Below, piece after piece: positions 1 through 11,338 of a DNA stretch of 64,000 nt. Positions within the stretch are counted from its first letter, which is position 1, and each line of letters opens with the position of its first letter. The DNA comes from Homalodisca vitripennis (lineage: Eukaryota; Arthropoda; Insecta; Hemiptera; Cicadellidae): contig NC_060210.1 of the NCBI RefSeq assembly GCF_021130785.1, positions 185,476,001 to 185,540,000 of the forward strand. The letters run 5' to 3'. The position numbers and the translations under genes were made by a program. The notes beneath the pieces were generated by a model. It was not told where the DNA came from. It saw only the letters and a program-made list of their open reading frames with translations, and made no database searches.

Positions 1-72
1 TAGAACACAGAGAGGATAATTATAACTCTCCGATCATTAGCATAATAAGGGTGAAAACATAATTTATTATAC

Positions 73-237
73 CTGTAGCATTGACATGGGGCAATACTCC
101 TAGAGAAAGAAGCTTGCTATCAGTTCGCATCGCTGCCTTCAGCTCTCGGACGAGGCTTACAAACTGATCTCGGTGTTCTGCCCATTTGTCATCCACACCA
201 ACGCCAACCGCCTTCTTGAGTCCGTGCCATGCTGAGC
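73..237 (-). CDS. Idgf: Internal exon of an imaginal disc growth factor (IDGF) / chitinase-like GH18 protein
   Basis: IDGFs are secreted, chitinase-like glycoside hydrolase family 18 proteins that usually lack catalysis and act as extracellular growth or cuticle-organising factors. Read on the minus strand, the exon is open for 54 codons and gives in order SAWHGLKK, DDKWAEHRDQF, VSLVRELKAA and GVLPHVNAT. This is the IDGF stretch just after the GH18 active-site strand; the family typically shows WH-x-KK, EHRD, LVRE-K and VLP-VN-T here. The exon is bounded by a TTTGCAG acceptor (AG at 238-239) and a GTATAA donor (72-67). At 165 bp with one base left over at the 3' end, both introns are phase 1. 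The catalytic-motif exon would lie upstream, to the right, and was not found in the window; later exons lie off the left edge. Positions 1-72 are intron. The family call is firm; the paralogue (for example Idgf4-like) cannot be told. Confidence 0.85.
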
Positions 238-248
238 CTGCAAATGTA

Positions 249-460
249 AATAATGGTTACCTTTCCTTAAATGGTCAAACGAAAACTGGAACATCAATTC
301 CATTACCTATTAAAAGAGGAGTGCCTCAAGGCTCTGTAATGGGCCCAGTACTGTTTGCTTTATTTTTGATCAGATCTGCCTCATCATACTGATCACTACA
401 GTTATTCTGTTGTTTTTGTTGATGACTTCTTTCACCCAGCAAAGATCAATAGAGCAACTT
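249..460 (+). pseudogene. Reverse transcriptase scrap of a non-LTR retrotransposon
   Basis: The plus strand reads RGVPQGSVMGPVLFALF at about 321-368. This is the conserved reverse-transcriptase block that precedes the catalytic YxDD box in LINE-type elements. A possible degenerate VDD follows at about 412-426, in another frame. Only about 50 residues survive, without start or end. It begins about 10 bp from the splice acceptor of the IDGF exon, so it lies inside that gene's intron, opposite to the host gene. Its sequence around the block differs from the two larger retrotransposon copies in the window, so it is probably another family. It is a dead fragment. Confidence 0.6.
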
Positions 461-587
461 GGAATTAACACATTTATTTAGACAATAGACAATAGACAAA
501 CATCTTTATTCGTAATTTCATTAAGAAATACAATGGCGTCACAGTAGTAAAAAAGAATTTCTTGCTTTACAAACTTTCAGATTTTGT

Positions 588-2598
588 TCAGGTAGTGTTG
601 CGTCCCAGTTGATCTAAAAATTCCTTGATTGAGTACACTGGTCGTTCCACTAGAAAGTCCCAGAGTGTTTTCTTTAGTTTGTTCACTGGCGTAGTCTTCA
701 GGTAAAATGGAAGGGAGTTTATAATTTTGCGACCAATATATGAGGGTTTCTTGCTGTATTGGGTTGTGTGATGGGCAGGAAGACTGTAGTCGTTTGCTCT
801 TCTAGTATAATAGGAGAGAAAATCCTCATTCCTAGGAAGGTCTAGTTCCTTTGCATACATGACTACGGCATGGATGTAGAGTGCTGGAACAGTTAGAAGC
901 TTTAGGGATTTAAAAGCTTCCCTGCAGCTATCATTGTAATTTAGTCCTGCAAGTGCCCTGACAGCCTTTTTCTGGAGAACTAGGATTTTGTTAAGATTTC
1001 CTTCAGATGTTCCTCCCCATGAGATCAATCCATACCTTATATGTGACTCAATCACAGCATAATATGTTGTTTTTGCTGTTTCTAGACCTCCTACCCACAT
1101 CATTCTCTTCACCACATAAATTCCAGACGAAAGCTTTTTAGATAAGTTGTGTATGTGATCGTTCCAAGAAAGTTCCGCATCAATTGTGAGACCTAGAAGT
1201 TTATAGTTTTTTTCCACTGTAATTTCTGGAATTTCTGGGAGTTGCTCCTGTTTTCTGCTAAAATTTATCTGTGTTGTTTTTAAGGGGTTGATGGCCAAAT
1301 CATTTTGAAGACAGTATTGAAGTGCTTTATCTGTTGATGATAGGATATCTGAGTGTAATCCTTGTGGAGTGTTATGTGTAAACAGAAGAGTTGTATCATC
1401 TGCATACATTTTCCTTACTGATGAAGCTGGAAAAGTCATTTGTAAAGAGAATGAATAAGAAGGGTCCCAGCACTGAGCCTTGGGGCACTCCTCTGGTGAC
1501 TGGGAACTGTTTGGATCGATATGTACATCTTTTTCCATTTATGTTTTGTTGAATTTCAACTAATTGACTGCGGCCTTTCAAGTAACTGACCACCCACTCT
1601 TTAGCCATTCCCTCTACTCCCAGAGTTGACAGTTTTTTCAGAATAAGGTCATGACCTAGGCAGTCAAAAGCTTTGCTATAATCCAGCAGTACTGCTGAAA
1701 CGTATCTGCGAGCCTCCAGATGGTCAATAGTGTGCTCAATTAAGGTGGATAGAGCTGTGTTCGTAGACCTGCCTTTGAGAAATCCATGCTGGTTTTTCGC
1801 AATTAGATCATATCTTTCCAGGTGGGCCATCATTCTTGAAAGTGTGATCTTCTCTATTATTTTTGAAAAGGTTGAGATTAATGAAATAGGTCGGTAGTTT
1901 TCCTGTTTAGTGTATGAGCCTTTTTTGTGTTTTGGGTATATTTTAGCTATCTTTAGAGCAGAAGGAAACTGACCTACATTGAAAGATTTATTTATTATAC
2001 TGACAAGAGGAGCTGCTAGTTGTTTGGCACAGTGCTTTATAGCTTTCGATGGAATCTCATCCACTCCACTTGAGAACTTGGATTTTAATGAGGCTATTGT
2101 TTTTAAAACTTCTTCAGTTGTTGTAGGTGTTAGAATTAATGGCTGGATATTGCTAGGTGGTAGAATCATTGGATGTGTTATTGTTTTATTTTTAAATTGG
2201 TTTCTATTTCTTTCTAAAGTTGCATCTGCTATTTCAACAAAGTATTTGTTCAATTGTTCAACGATGTCCGTAGGGCTTTGAACTACGAGGTTTCCGTCTA
2301 TCTCTAGTTGCAGATTTTGTTCCTCCCTCTGTTTACATTGTTTTTCTGTATTAATTACTTCCCAGATAGCCTTAGACTTATTATCAGCACTTGTAATGTA
2401 CTCTGCTACAGTGTTTCGCTTTAGATTTCTTAGCTTCAGATCATAGTTTTTTCTTTCTGTCTACCATTGATTTTTTGTCGTTTTCACTTCCAGTGATCTG
2501 GTATCTGTGTAGAGCGGCGAGAAAATCTTGTTTTAGTGTTTTGGCTTCTTCATCATATTGAATGGTTTTTCTGTCCTTTCCGCTTTGCTCTTACCTTT
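588..2598 (-). pseudogene. Reverse transcriptase part of retrotransposon copy 1
   Basis: The longest intact piece (about 2455 to 1396, minus) contains SSGVDEIPSKAIKHC, ENYRPISLISTFSKIIEK, QHGFLKGRST, LLDYSKAFDCLGHD and TRGVPQGSVLGPFLFILF, the ordered reverse-transcriptase blocks of LINEs. The catalytic box, MYADDTTLLF, lies just downstream at about 1380-1410 but in the next frame, in the open stretch that runs to 588. That stretch holds the thumb and C-terminal region, including WGGTSEGNLNKILVLQKKAVR and KKPSYIGRKIINSLP. Homology continues upstream of 2455 after another frame change. At least three shifts break the protein. No RNase H domain is visible. Confidence 0.85.
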
Positions 2599-3195
2599 TT
2601 ACAGGGGCATGTATGATCCAGTTTTAGTCTTTGTAAGAAAGGCATTGTATGCTTCTTCAGCATCAGGAGCACTATGAACTCTGTCCCAGTTTTCTTTGGA
2701 GAGTTCATCTTTTAGGCTGTCTAGGTTTTTTCTGGAAAAAATTCTTTTTTGTGTAGTTTCTTTTATAAAAGGTACATCGTTTTCTATTCTGACAGTGCAT
2801 GTTTGGCCTGTGTGATCTGCTATTCCAGCTTCAACTACTGTAAATTCAATGAAATCCTCCTGTATATTGGTACAAATACAGTCTATAGATGTTTGTGAGT
2901 AGTTGGTGATTCTTGTCGCTGGAAGTGGTAGTCGTCTTGCTCCAAAGGTCTGTAGTTCATTTTCGAGGTATATGTTGTCTGCATTTTCAGTCAGCCTATC
3001 TACATTAATGTCACCCATTAAAACAAGGACTTTGCCTTCTGCTTGAAAAGAGGCAAGTATTTCAGATAAAACATCAACAGCCAGTCTGGCCTGTCCTCCT
3101 GGAGAGCGGTAAATACCCAGTAAGTAAAGTGTTTTATTTTATAAGGTTCAGTCAGCTTGGCCCAATAATATTGTGAAAATAATGACCTAGTCTTC
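2599..3195 (-). pseudogene. Endonuclease (EEP/APE fold) part of retrotransposon copy 1
   Basis: This part would nick target DNA to prime reverse transcription. The minus-strand reading shows GIYRSPGG at about 3110, then VLVLMGDINVD at about 3000 (the GD-N motif of exonuclease-endonuclease-phosphatase folds). TRITNYSQTSIDCI follows near 2900 and ADHTGQ near 2815; the latter carries the terminal catalytic Asp-His. The first about 70 bp (3125-3195) are in a different frame from the rest, so one base has been lost or gained near 3125. The N-terminal third of the domain, with the first metal-binding Asn and Glu, is missing because the element is cut at 3198. The frame from 3018 downstream is open to a stop at 2599; homologous coding then resumes in another frame. 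Confidence 0.75.
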
Positions 3196-3198
3196 AAT

Positions 3199-3297
3199 CC
3201 CCCCCCCCCCCCACCCCCCCCCCCCCCCACCCCCCCCCCCCCCCACCCCCCCCCCCCCCCACCCCCCCCCCCCCCCACCCCCCCCCCCCCCCACCCC
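3199..3297. repeat. (C15A)n tract, first copy
   Basis: The plus strand is pure C except for an A every 16 bases at 3213, 3229, 3245, 3261, 3277 and 3293. The opposite strand is G15T and should form G-quadruplexes readily. It separates the truncated retrotransposon on the left from the start of the large inverted-repeat arm on the right. A tract with the same unit lies at 18915-19013. Confidence 0.95.
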
Positions 3298-3829
3298 AAT
3301 TGTAAACCTATATATTACCTAAATCCCAACTTTATTATTCATTGATAAACCAATAATGAAAACTATCCTATTATTATTACTCACTTATCATATTAAATGT
3401 AAAAAAAAAATCTAAAAATACAATTTTCTACCCTTTATTCTTAATCTTTGAAACATAGAAATAGTATGTATAATAATTTTAAAAAGGATAACTTTAATAA
3501 TTATACGATATATACTGCATCTAAAAATACATCAATTTTTGTTTTTCCTAAATTCGGATAATACACCTTCTCTTAATCTAGATGAGGAAAAACAATCATT
3601 TTACAAACATTTCATTAACACATTTATGAGCTGCAAAAATTGAACACAATAAGCTACAGTATCAAGTTCAGGACTATACACACGGAGAAAATTTATTCTA
3701 GATGAAAATTGTTCTTGGCCAAGTGGTTACCAGTATGTTGATGGAGCACTAATCCGGATCTAGCAAGATAGATCATTTGCTTGTGGTAAAAAACATCATA
3801 AATAACTTAACACCATAGTACAGACTACT

Positions 3830-5230
3830 ACCAACTGCTTGGTCCAAGCTCACACTGAACTGTATAGTAGGCAACATGTTTCCACCTACAAGCTGAACTG
3901 TACAGTAGGTAGGTACATATTCCACTTACAGACTGAACTGTGACAGTAGGGTACTTGGCTCTACGTACAGGCTGAAGTGATCAGGAAGGTTTAGGTACAT
4001 TATTCCACTCTACAGGCTGAACTGTTACAGTACATACTTGCTCTACGTACAGGCTGATACTGTTCAGTAAGGTAGGTAGTGAAATATTCCACTTACAGAC
4101 TGAAACTGTACAGTATGTACTTGCTCTACGTACAGGCTGAATTGATCAGGAGGTAGGTACATATTCCACCTACAGGAAGAAATGTAACAGTACCCATTCT
4201 TGCTCTACGTACAGGCTGAACTGTACAGTAGGTAGGTACATATTCCACCTACCAAATGCTGAACTGTACAGTACATACTTGCTCTACGTACAGGCTGAAC
4301 TGTTCAGTAGGTAGGTACATATTCCACTTACAGACTGACAACTGCTACAGTAGGTTCTTGATCTACGTTACAGGCTGAAAATGATCAGGAGAGTAGGTAC
4401 ATACTTCCACCTACAGGCAGAACTGTACAGTATATACTTGCTCTAAGTAAAGGCTGAACTGTTCAGTAGGTAGGGTTCATATTCCACTTACAGTCTGAAC
4501 TGTACAGTAGGTTATAGCTTCTACGTACAGGATGAACTGATAAGGAGGTAGGTACATATTCCACCTACAGGCTGTGAACTGTACAGTACATACTTGCTCT
4601 ACGTTACAGGCTGAAAACCCTGTTCTGTAGGTAGGTACATATTCCATACTTACAGGATGAACTGTTTATTGTAGGCACATGTTCCACACTACAAGCTGAA
4701 AATGTACAGTACACTACATTCTCTAAGTACGGCTGTGAACTGTTCAGTAGGTAGGTTACATAATCCACTTTCAGACTAAAATGTTCAGTAGGTACATGTT
4801 CTTACCTACTGGCTGAACTGTACATGAGGTACACGTTTTACAACAAAAAGGCTGAACTGTTCACAGTAAAGTAGGTACAATAATTCCACTTTCAGGGGAA
4901 TTAAACTGTTACTGTAGGTACACGTTCTACCTACAGGCGGAACTGTACAGTGAGGTAAACGTTTATAACAACAGGGTGAAAATGCTACAGTACATACTTT
5001 CTCTACGTACAGGCTGAACTGTTCAGTATGGTAGGTACTATATTCCAACTTAACTGAATGAACTGTACAGTACATTCATTTCTCTAAGTACAGGATTAAC
5101 TGTTCAGTAGGGTAGGTACATTATTCCACTTACAGACTGAACTGTATAGTAGGTACACGTGTATACCTACAGGGGCTGAACTGTACATGAGGTACATGTT
5201 CTACCTATAAGCTTGAAACTGTACAGTAAA
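3830..5230. repeat. Degraded 36-38 bp minisatellite in the left arm
   Basis: Units contain variations of GCTGAACTGTACAGTAGG followed by a ten-odd-base spacer (TACATGTTCCACCTACA or relatives). The array matches the one at 22815-24365 in inverted orientation. Here almost every unit carries small insertions, deletions or doubled bases, whereas the right-arm copy is much more regular. That asymmetry looks like poor consensus sequence or faster decay in one copy. Confidence 0.85.
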
Positions 5231-5279
5231 AAATTTTTATTTTAAATGGAATTATATGCTGATGATATTAAAAGAAAAT

Positions 5280-5890
5280 TAGGGAAAAGGACAGGCAGTG
5301 GGGAATCTAATCAGGCTGTTCTCTTACGGGACCAAGAAAGTTTATAAATTGACAACTAAGTACTTGTAAGACAATAAACCAACTTAGCGCTGCTTCCGAG
5401 AGTGACAGGCATTATTTAGGATTGGGTAATGGTTAGGGGGTTAAGGGCCGGGCTACCTCCTATCGAGATCCATGAGGAAGAAATTGAGTGGCATCTAATC
5501 TCATTAGTCATGTTCCCTGTAAGAAGGGGAGGCACAGCTCTGAAACCAGGCCTCTACCAGTAAAAAAGCAAAGGCAGGGGGTGGCACACCCCTTGTTTTG
5601 AAGCTAGCAAAGAAACCTCTGATAGTTCAGGGAACGAAATAAAAAACCCCACCAAAAACCCCATACAGTCAATCTCCCGCAGTAGGACTATAGACCTATC
5701 CGGAAATTGCCCCTTGCACCCCATGAAATCTACGACATTTGCAGTTAGTGATGTGCCGCTCCTGGACACTCCATTGGGTTTGCCCAGATTTAAGTGGCAC
5801 ACTGGTTTTGCTGTACCCAGTGGTAGGTTCAACTGGAAGGTATAAACCAGCCAGAAGTGATCCCTGCTGGGTTAGCTGACCATACTGAAA
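5280..5890 (-). repeat. Dispersed repeat family A, copy in left arm
   Basis: The segment is the inverted counterpart of 22240-22760 and a close relative of the diverged copy at 13320-13830. Shared landmarks are CTGGTTTATACCTTCCAGTT, CCTATGGATGTCCAGGAGCG, TCACTAACTGCAAATGTCGA and TATCCTGTCACT on the opposite strand. Open frames inside (for example 5554-5832) are not conserved between copies, so I see no gene. The family is unnamed here; it could be part of a larger transposon. Confidence 0.7.
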
Positions 5891-8800
5891 TGGTATAAAA
5901 ATTGAGAATTATCTAGAGTCAACTAGCAAATGGTATAAGAATCTGTTTAAAACCTACATGACAATCACTTGCTTCCCCCTCCCACAGTTTTTTTTTTCAG
6001 AGTAATTAATGGATAAGGGTTAAAATGTTAGGATACCAATTACTACAATTTTGTATAGGTCAATACATGATTGATCAGTGCTTCAATGATGCACATGATT
6101 AAATGATCTTACTCCATAGAAGATGTTCTAATATATAAAACTTTTTTATAAAGACAACTGAAAACATATTTTGTTATATTTAAGATCACATTTAGTGTTT
6201 TAATTATAAGCTAGTATGTGAACATTATTGGCTAAGCATTAGCCAAATCCATCACTCGAGACAGTAGAAAATTTTCATTTCCGTATGTCTTGTCTGTCTG
6301 TTCGCACATATCTTAAAATCAATCTGACCTATAGATTTTTCTTGCAGCTTTATTTCTATATAGGAAACATAGAGTTCAACGATGGTGCATGTCACTCTTT
6401 GTTTTGGTTTTGTACTCTCAAGTTAAGATCCAGTAATAGTAAAATGGTCGTGAGTTTTACTTCATAATAACAATAATAGACTTCAAACTCTTTTACATCC
6501 TTGCTTTTGGTTGTCGAAAATAATGGGAAATGTCCTATTTTAAGCATACACATCCAAACGGTTTTTTAAGTTTTCATTGCACAATAACAATGAAATACAA
6601 AACATTTTGAATTTTTTCAACCGATACAAAAAATATAACTTTGAATTGTATTAATTGTATCTTTAAAATGAGACATTTTCCATCAGTCTGCAACTAAAAC
6701 TTACGGTATACAATTAAGATGGTTGCCAATACAGTTCTCAAACTTGACAGACGTCAGGTTATAATATTTTGTAACCTCCATATTGCAATGCTGATCAGTT
6801 GATCATTGACAACATAACGATCAGCTGATCAAAGCACTGACTCTGTAAATTATGGACTCATTGTCACGCTATGAAATGAAATGAAATATGCCTTTATTAA
6901 AAGAGAAGGACTTTGAACAATAACGTCCACTCTACCACTGTGTGATTCTAACGAAGGTCATTTAATCCATAACTCCATATATATAGGCTACATTTTATAT
7001 ACATACAATTAAATGAATGGTGTTGTTAAAAATAATAAACATATTAATAGAGCGATGACGACGATTTCACATGTCGAGTTAGACAACATATTATTGGATA
7101 CTGATAAATTTAAAATATTTTTGTACTTTGATTTATCAAATTTCTTTATATAATTCAAACATTTCTAACAATAATGAAATTTAAAAAGGGGAAAAATGTT
7201 ACAAATGGTGACGCAACGTTTTAGAAACGGATTGAATTAGCTGCAATAAATAAACTAAATGCCTGCGACAATACATCACATTTTATTTTAATTCGTATAG
7301 CTGTCTATATTTATTTTTTAATAAAGATTTTAGTTAAATATTTGAGTTATCTCGTTGTTAATATTTACATAGACATTTCTAATGTGGAGGACCTAAAAAA
7401 CTGTACAAAAAACCTTAGAGCATATTAATTTTAGCTGTTTAACAACTAGAAACTGCTTTAAAATTTACCTAAAAAATGTCGTTAGTAAAAAAAAAAAAAA
7501 AAACAGCCTTCATTGTATTAACTATATGTCGAACAAGTGGAAATACTTCATTTAAGTTCAATCCTATAAAGAGTTACGCAAATTTAAATGACTATATTGC
7601 AAATTGTTTATGAGGCGCGCATAACTGTGAAGTAAAAGAACATAAACAATGTCCCATGGTATTCAAAATTAACACTCTGCTTATTCTAATGGATTCCACC
7701 AATTTCTTAAATTTGTACACTGGTTAAAATCGACCTGTACATTATTCAAATGTTGCAGTGTAACTACAGTAATGTACAGTGTAAAATAGACAGTGCTGTG
7801 CTGCAAGCTGTAACTGGACAGTACAGTAGGTCAGATGTTCTATTTATGGTTCAGCAACTATGAGCTGGAAATGATATGCCCATCTCTCAAAACATTTAAA
7901 CACTTCAAATAATACTTCATTCCTCGCAATAAAAACACAATCATGGCAGATAGTAAATTACTTAATTGCATTAGTATATATTGTTTTGTTTGTGAAATTC
8001 GTTTTTGATTTTTCAAACATTGGAGACCGTCATATATTGCTTTTATTGTGGACCAAATTACAGCAATTTGAATGAAAAAGAAACAATGAGGACAGATTTA
8101 CTGTAGGGAAAAAAAACAGGTTAATTCTCTTACGGAATTTTAATCACGCCATGAATCAAACATGAGCTCAAACAGCTTGATTGCAGCACAAACATATTCA
8201 GTAATACAGAGATTAGAGTTATGTGTGACGAAGTACTGTAATAAGCAGTTTGCCACACCACATTCCTTCGTGGCAAATGGTTATTAGCAAAACACCAATG
8301 AAATTAACCTACTTTTGAACACGACTTGAAAATACGCTCTGCAGTATTTCTGGCATATTTATTGATAGATGGCGATTCTGACTACATGCATTACATGTTA
8401 CATTAGGGCGCTATAATGTTTTCAAGCGATTTCTCCACTTAGTAATAAATTGGTCTAGATTTTATTTTTATGCTGCATACTGCACATAGCATAGGTGTTA
8501 AGAAAATATATTACCAACCGACACAACGAAGTATCAAAGATCACGTAATGATCAACGTAATGAGGAATTTTAAGTCTTCAAGGCATTTTTTTAACGGATT
8601 TACTAAAAACTTTGCTGCCCTTTGCCTCAAAAAATCAAAGTTCTTTTTAGGACCAAAAAGAAACCTATTTACTAAGTCTCAAGTCACTTTCTTTCAATAA
8701 TTATCACACAGACAGCCCCAACAGGCAACTGATTTTAAGAAGCATCATTTTAAGAAGGTCTGTAATAACTTTTGTTAGCATCATCACTTTTGCTAATCCA

Positions 8801-8895
8801 ATCATCTGAATGCTCAATAGTGCCACATTTGGCAATGGTACATTCTTCTAAAACCCCAAGCTTTTCTATAAAACCTACAAAAAACCAAAGAGTAA

Positions 8896-9049
8896 AATAC
8901 TGTTAATAATAATTAGTTACTAGTAATAATTAGTACTAGAAAATAATTAGTAAATACTGTATTAGATTAATATTATCGAAATGACATCAAGTATGCACGG
9001 AAGGTTTTGTCGTGTTCTGTATACCTATGAATCACATTATACCTGTCTT
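8896..9049. other. Unannotated AT-rich spacer
   Basis: Short AT-rich sequence between the left arm and the 70-bp minisatellite, including several TAATTAGTA-like direct repeats. Nothing else is seen. Confidence 0.5.
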
Positions 9050-9740
9050 TGAGATGTCACAGACTATCTTCATGAATCTGTGTGATAAAGCAACGATCAT
9101 CCACCTCATCACACTTTTCTTTGATATATCTCACAGACTTGTCTCCATAAAGTTTAGGTAGTAAAGCAGTGATCTTCCACCTCAACACACTTTTCTTTGA
9201 AATGTCTCAGAGACTGTCTCCATGAATCTTGAGGTAAAGCAATCATCTTTCACCTCATTGTACCTTTCTTTGAAATATCGGAAGACTGTCTCCATGAATC
9301 TAAAGCAATGATCTTCTGCCTCATTAACCTTTCTTTGAAAAGTCACAGATTGTCTCCATGAATCTAGAGCAATGATCTTCCACCTCATTATACCTTTCTT
9401 TGGAAATGTCACAGACTGTCTCCATGAATCGATGATAAAGCAATGATCTTCCACCTCATTATGCCTTTCTTTGAAATGTCACAGCTGTCTCCATGAATCT
9501 ATGATAAAGCACTGATCTTCCACCTCATTACACTTTTCTTTGAAATGTCACAGACTGTCTCCATGAATCTATGATAAAGCAATGATCTTCCACCTCATTA
9601 CACTTTTCTTTGAAATGTCACAGACTGTTCTCCATGAATCTGCTGGTAACCAATGATCTTCCGCCTCATTTTAAACCTTTCTTCGAAATGTCACAGACTG
9701 TCTCCATGGATCTAGTGCTAAAGCACTGATCTTCCATTTC
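9050..9740. repeat. 70-bp minisatellite, about ten units
   Basis: Each unit contains CACAGACTGTCTCCATGAAT, AAAGCAATGATCTTCCACCT and CATTACACTTTTCTTTGAAA. The period between 9551 and 9621 is 70 bp, with some shorter or longer units at the edges. The array lies in the spacer of the large inverted repeat and is present once. The open frame across it (9182-9454, minus) is a by-product of the repetition. Confidence 0.9.
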
Positions 9741-10096
9741 TAAAGGAAAATCAGCTACACAGTGGTCTCAAGCCTCCTTAAGCATTTCAGTCTTCTGGCA
9801 AGTTTCCTGTAAAGTAAGTTTTGGTGAGATTTCTTAATAAATAGTGGATTGCTTTGATTTTTGTTTCAATCAATTTTGGATAATCCTATTCCTATCACTC
9901 GATATAATAGTTAGCATTCTCTCCTGGTAAGTGGTAAAGATCCAAGTTTCAATAGTTTGAGGGATAAGAATTTATTAGTATTAAATTAGGCCAAAACCAT
10001 ACATACAAATGTGATAAAAAACAATATGATAAAATTGGTATACTAATTTTTGGTTTGTTAGAATGTAAATTTTTTGTTTGGAAGTTATTTTATGTT

Positions 10097-11338
10097 TACA
10101 ACAAACTTGTAGCAGCTGTTATGGTTGACTATAGCAAGGCTTTCGACTGCTTGGGACACGACCTCATTCTAACTAAACTGAGTCAACTCTAGGTGTCAGG
10201 GGAGGGTCGGGGAACTGGATAGCGAGTTACCTAGAAGGACGCCAACAGCTTGTAGAATTACAAACATCAACAAATGGTAAGAAGACATCCTTCAAATCCA
10301 CCTTTCAACCCTCAAATAGAGAGTACCACAAGGCTCAGTTTTGGGCCCTTTTCTGTTTGTCCTTTTTACCAATGATTTTCCAAATTCCATAAATTATAAC
10401 TCTGTAATGTATGCCGATGACACTACTCTCCTTCTAACCACAAATACTGCTGAAGAGCTCCACTCTGACATAATATCATCAACGCAAGAAACACTTCACT
10501 ACTGTCTCCAAAACGACCTGGTAATAAATCCAAAAAAGACAACCTGCATAAACTTTAGTAGGCGACTGGACGAGGATACCAAAAATTCCTGATCTCTTGG
10601 TAGAAAAAGAAGGCAAATTACTGGGAGTTACCATAGACTCTGATCTTTCCTGGACTACTCATGTCAATAATTTGAGCAAGAAGCTGGCATCAGGAGTTTT
10701 TTGTTGTGAGAAGGAATGAAGTGGATTGGAGGACTCGATATAGCGAAAGCAGCCTACTCGCCTTGATTGAATCCCACATTAGGGTATGGTTTGATAGTGT
10801 GGGGTGGCACAACCAAACAAAACCTAAATAGAATCCTAGTCCTACAAAAGAAAGCAATAAGAACACTTGCTGATCTAAAACCAACAGAGAGTTGTAGAGA
10901 ATCTTTCAAAGCACTAGGAATTCTAACAGTGATAAGTCACTATATCCACACTGTTGTTACCCACACACACCAGCAGGACTACAGACGAGGGGATGGAAAT
11001 ATCCACCACTACAACACGAGACGAGCAAAAGACTACATACTTCCACTACACCACACTACACAGTACAGCAAGAAGCCGTCGTACATCGGACGTAAACTGT
11101 ATAATGCACTACCAGAATCACTGAAGAACCTGAACACCCAACAACTGAAGAGGACAACTACAGGACTGGCTGGTGGATACGACCGCTATACACATTGGAG
11201 GAATTCTTCACCATGACACAAACCTACTAATTTTGTAAAGCAAGAAGCATGAAGACAATTCTGTATTTTGACGCCATTACATTTTCTTGATGAAATTGTA
11301 AATAAAGCTTTTTGATTGATTGATTGATTGATTGATTT
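10097..11338 (+). mobile_element. Non-LTR retrotransposon, copy 2 (same family as copy 1, 5' truncated)
   Basis: The plus strand reads VAAVMVDYSKAFDCLGHDLI from about 10110, then LEGRQQLVELQ near 10230, an eroded VPQGS block near 10322 and MYADDTTLLL at about 10405-10440. The C-terminal region follows (10767-11216), including WGGTTKQNLNRILVLQKKAI and YSKKPSYIGRKLYNALP. The first two-thirds of the element are missing. Frameshifts near 10190, 10310, 10590 and 10760 split the coding sequence. The 3' UTR shares TTTGTAAAGCAAGAA and TGACGCCATTACATTTTCTT with copy 1. It ends in a (TTGA)n microsatellite (11310-11338) rather than poly(A), which points to priming on a short repeat. It is inactive. Confidence 0.85.

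Larger units (their letters stand above)
478..3198 (-). mobile_element. Non-LTR retrotransposon, copy 1 (Jockey/CR1-like group, 5' truncated)
   Basis: On the minus strand this 2.7-kb segment carries the C-terminal half of an AP-like endonuclease, a full reverse transcriptase domain and the C-terminal region, then a short 3' UTR with an AATAAAG motif. It ends in a short microsatellite (GACAATA units on the plus strand, 479-497) instead of poly(A). The coding sequence changes frame several times (near 3125, 2600, 2455 and 1400-1440), so the copy is inactive unless these are sequencing errors. The element stops abruptly at 3198 where a (C15A)n tract begins, so the ORF1 and endonuclease N-terminal parts are absent. 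Its 3' UTR is clearly related to that of the copy at 10097-11338, which shows both belong to one family. Confidence 0.85.
3298..8895 (+). repeat. Left arm of a large inverted repeat
   Basis: This 5.6-kb segment is collinear, in reverse complement, with 19014-24902. Matching landmarks are the outer TTACCTAA/TTAGGTAA ends, the minisatellite, the 5.3-5.9 kb dispersed repeat, the long A-run at 7490 (T-run at 20420) and the inner end at 8870-8895 (19015-19060). Outside the minisatellite, spot comparisons show high identity with scattered substitutions. The arm lacks about 180 bp that the right arm has at about 21526-21704. No coding sequence is recognisable; small open frames such as 8470-8700 also occur, altered, in the other arm. 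The stretch from 5900 to 8895 is otherwise plain AT-rich DNA. Confidence 0.9.

Noticed and set aside
3018..3299. 93-residue glycine-rich open frame on the minus strand
   Set aside because: The glycine-rich part is a translation of the (C15A)n tract; only the last about 25 residues reflect the retrotransposon endonuclease in a shifted frame.
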